A DNA stretch of 64,000 nucleotides from the NCBI GenBank assembly GCA_033032865.1, contig JAWHQI010000278.1:310001-374000 (forward strand). The letters are read 5' to 3'. Below the pieces are notes generated by a model. That model ran no database searches. It saw nothing but the letters and a program-made list of their open reading frames with translations, and was not told the DNA's origin. Origin of the DNA: Dactylorhiza incarnata. Lineage: Eukaryota > Streptophyta > Magnoliopsida > Asparagales > Orchidaceae. The position numbers and the translations under genes were made by a program. Positions 62,552 to 64,000 of this stretch are shown piece by piece; position 1 is the stretch's first letter, and each line of letters begins with the position of its first letter.

Positions 62552-63898
62552 TGTTGGAGCATGCGTTCCGCACTCGTCCGGTTTGAGAATAACAAATCTC
62601 GAATGTATTTGATCCTATTTTTGATTAATGGTGTGCAGATAACAGGTGCAAAAATAACATGATTTCAATTGAAGCGAAATGACATTTTCCAGAAATTTGA
62701 GCTATCGGATTTCCGACAGTGCTATCGGATTTCCGACAGGGCGTTTATTTGATCTCTGCGCAGCGGTTAGGATTTATCGGATTTCCGATATCGCTATCGG
62801 ATGGCGATAGCCCACGATCTTCCGATAACGCCAGGGCGTGCAGCAGTTACCACACAGCGGTTAGGATCTATCGGATTTCCGATATCGCTATCGGATAGCG
62901 ACAGCCCACGATCTTCCTATAACGCCAGGACATGCAGCAGTTACCTTGGCTATCGGATATCCGACAGTGCTATCGGATATCCGACAGCCCACGTCTCAAC
63001 CACGACCTCAACACGACGCAGAAACTTCGTTTTAGTGGGACACGTGGCAGCCTCTGGAGATATCGGATTTCGGCGACAGAGGCTATCGGACGGCGACAGC
63101 TCCTTTTTATTTAAAGGACTCAAAACTTCGTGGAATTAAGTTCTTCAGATTTCTAAGCCTCCTTCCTGAGTGTTATCGTCCAGAGAGCTCCAGAGAACGA
63201 AAATCCCCATCCTTGAAGGAGAAAAGAGAGAGCGAAGCCGAAGATTGTACACGCATTCCAAAGAGACTGTCTCAAGGGATCTTCGCTGTTTTGGTCCAGA
63301 AATTCTAAAGGGGGTTTTTCATATTGTATTTTCATTCATTCACTTTTCATTTTGTAATCGTTGGAGAAATCGTCGTCTTGCGTGCGGCGTCTAAGTCTTT
63401 GCGCGGCTTAGGGGAAAATCGCTTCCTTGTGCGGAGCGTCCAAGTCCTTGCGTGGCTTGGTGGGAAATCGTGGCCTTGTGTGCTACGTCTAGATCTTGGG
63501 AAGATCTAGAGGATAGGCTTGAGCTTGGTCTTGGGAAAGACAAGTGATAGCCTTCCGATCCTTGGGAGAAGGATTGGTAAACCAAAATTGTAGAATTTTT
63601 TTATTAACATAATTGTGCCTTGAACTTAAGCATTGTTAAGATCATTTTTATTGTACGCAAATTTCATTATTAATATAATTATGTTTTTTTCTTTAATTAC
63701 ATATTTGGTGGCATAATCTTTATCTTAGAAATTTGTTTTTGAATTATTTAAAAAAAAAAACACATTCTTTGGAAATTGTTTAGAAGTAATTTTTAGAAAA
63801 GTAAAACTTGTTTAAAAATTTTTAAGGAAAAATTATATTTCAAACACACCCTTATTCACCCCCCCCCCCCCCCTCTAAGGGCGTCATACGATCCAACA
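62552..63898 (+). repeat. Element J 3' LTR (1347 bp)
   Basis: Same ends as the 5' LTR. I count about a dozen or slightly more single-base differences and a few homopolymer length changes. Followed by TSD GAAGG. Palindrome array at 62701-63103. Confidence 0.95.
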
Positions 63899-64000
63899 GA
63901 AGGCTTGTATACAACTATACAAGTCCTTGTCCAGGAGCGTCCTTCAAGTATCGAAGGATGCACTCAACTGCCTAGAGGTGAGAGATCCATGGAGCATGCA
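63899..64000 (-). pseudogene. pol: Element I pol, continuation of RT (runs off the window)
   Basis: Resumes element I after J. Minus strand reads the end of the RT domain (HGSLTSRQLS, then the GQGLVY equivalent with a small insertion TATACAAC near 63909-63919). The gag, integrase and 5' LTR of I must lie beyond 64000. Confidence 0.82.

Larger units (their letters stand above)
52659..63898 (+). mobile_element. Element J: Sirevirus-like Ty1/Copia element with an antisense extra gene
   Basis: Plus-strand element with a perfect TSD GAAGG (52654-52658 and 63899-63903), LTRs of 1348 and 1347 bp differing at roughly 1 percent of positions by eye, a tRNA-iMet primer site and a clean AAAAGGGGGAGAT polypurine tract. 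gag and pol are in one frame with two in-frame stops; gag has an early frameshift. Between pol and the 3' LTR lies a 388-codon ORF on the minus strand with its own promoter-like elements. Arrays of a CTGTCGG...CCGACAG palindrome occur in the LTRs and internally. Long LTRs, two knuckles, repeated PPT-like tracts and LTR palindromes are Sirevirus traits. Confidence 0.95.

Overview
This is a nuclear plant window made almost entirely of nested LTR retrotransposons; I found no convincing host gene, structural RNA gene, CRISPR array or bacterial feature. Plant origin rests on the element types: Ty1/Copia elements (two of them Sirevirus-like) and a plant Ty3/Gypsy element, all with primer-binding sites complementary to initiator methionine tRNA (TGGTATCAGAG), plus TATA-box promoters and a probable spliced intron. 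I cannot name the species; a large repeat-rich angiosperm genome fits.

Layout. 1-2056: unassigned AT-rich non-coding DNA. Element A (2062-14249, +): decayed Sirevirus-like Copia with 1.24-1.26 kb LTRs, TSD ACTTC, broken gag-pol and a long broken extra-ORF region after pol. 15214-15745: Copia RNase H remnant (+). Element B (16047-21366, -): intact Copia, two 172-bp LTRs that read as identical, TSD GTTCC, one 1381-codon ORF. 21372-23508: non-coding. Element E (23509-45651, -): oldest Copia, heavily decayed, now a host for others. Its 3' LTR contains Copia C (23560-35085, TSD ACATT), which itself contains Gypsy D (24286-30678, TSD GTATG/GTTTG). Its pol region contains solo LTR F (35846-37257, TSD CCTGG) and Copia G (37647-42660, TSD GGATT). 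Element H (46130-51067, +): intact Copia with only 77-bp LTRs, TSD AGTCC, one 1448-codon ORF. Element I (51950 to beyond 64000, -): Copia relative of C, split by Sirevirus-like element J (52659-63898, +, TSD GAAGG), which has about 1.35 kb LTRs and an extra gene on the opposite strand.

Most interesting signal. The two Sirevirus-like elements A and J share a regulatory layout but not its sequence. In each LTR an array of short palindromic half-sites (CCGCTGAGAC and its complement in A; CTGTCGG/CTATCGG...CCGACAG in J) lies just upstream of a TATA box. Each element has a second copy of the same motif set inside the element, upstream of another TATA box that precedes an extra ORF. In A this ORF runs in the sense direction and is broken. 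In J it is antisense, 388 codons and intact, with a plausible spliced leader intron that carries a perfect 17-bp-arm hairpin of the J motif. The two ORF products look distantly related (plant-transposon-protein-like N terminus, charged or coiled-coil C terminus). I suggest, as a hypothesis only, an element-specific self-recognition module in which the extra protein acts on its own motif array.

How the genes work together. In each autonomous element, Gag packages the RNA, protease cuts the polyprotein, reverse transcriptase/RNase H copies RNA into DNA starting from tRNA-iMet, and integrase inserts the product with a 5-bp target duplication. B and H look coding-complete. G has one visible frameshift. 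J has an early gag frameshift, two in-frame stops and a changed integrase zinc-finger residue. A, C, D, E and I are defective.
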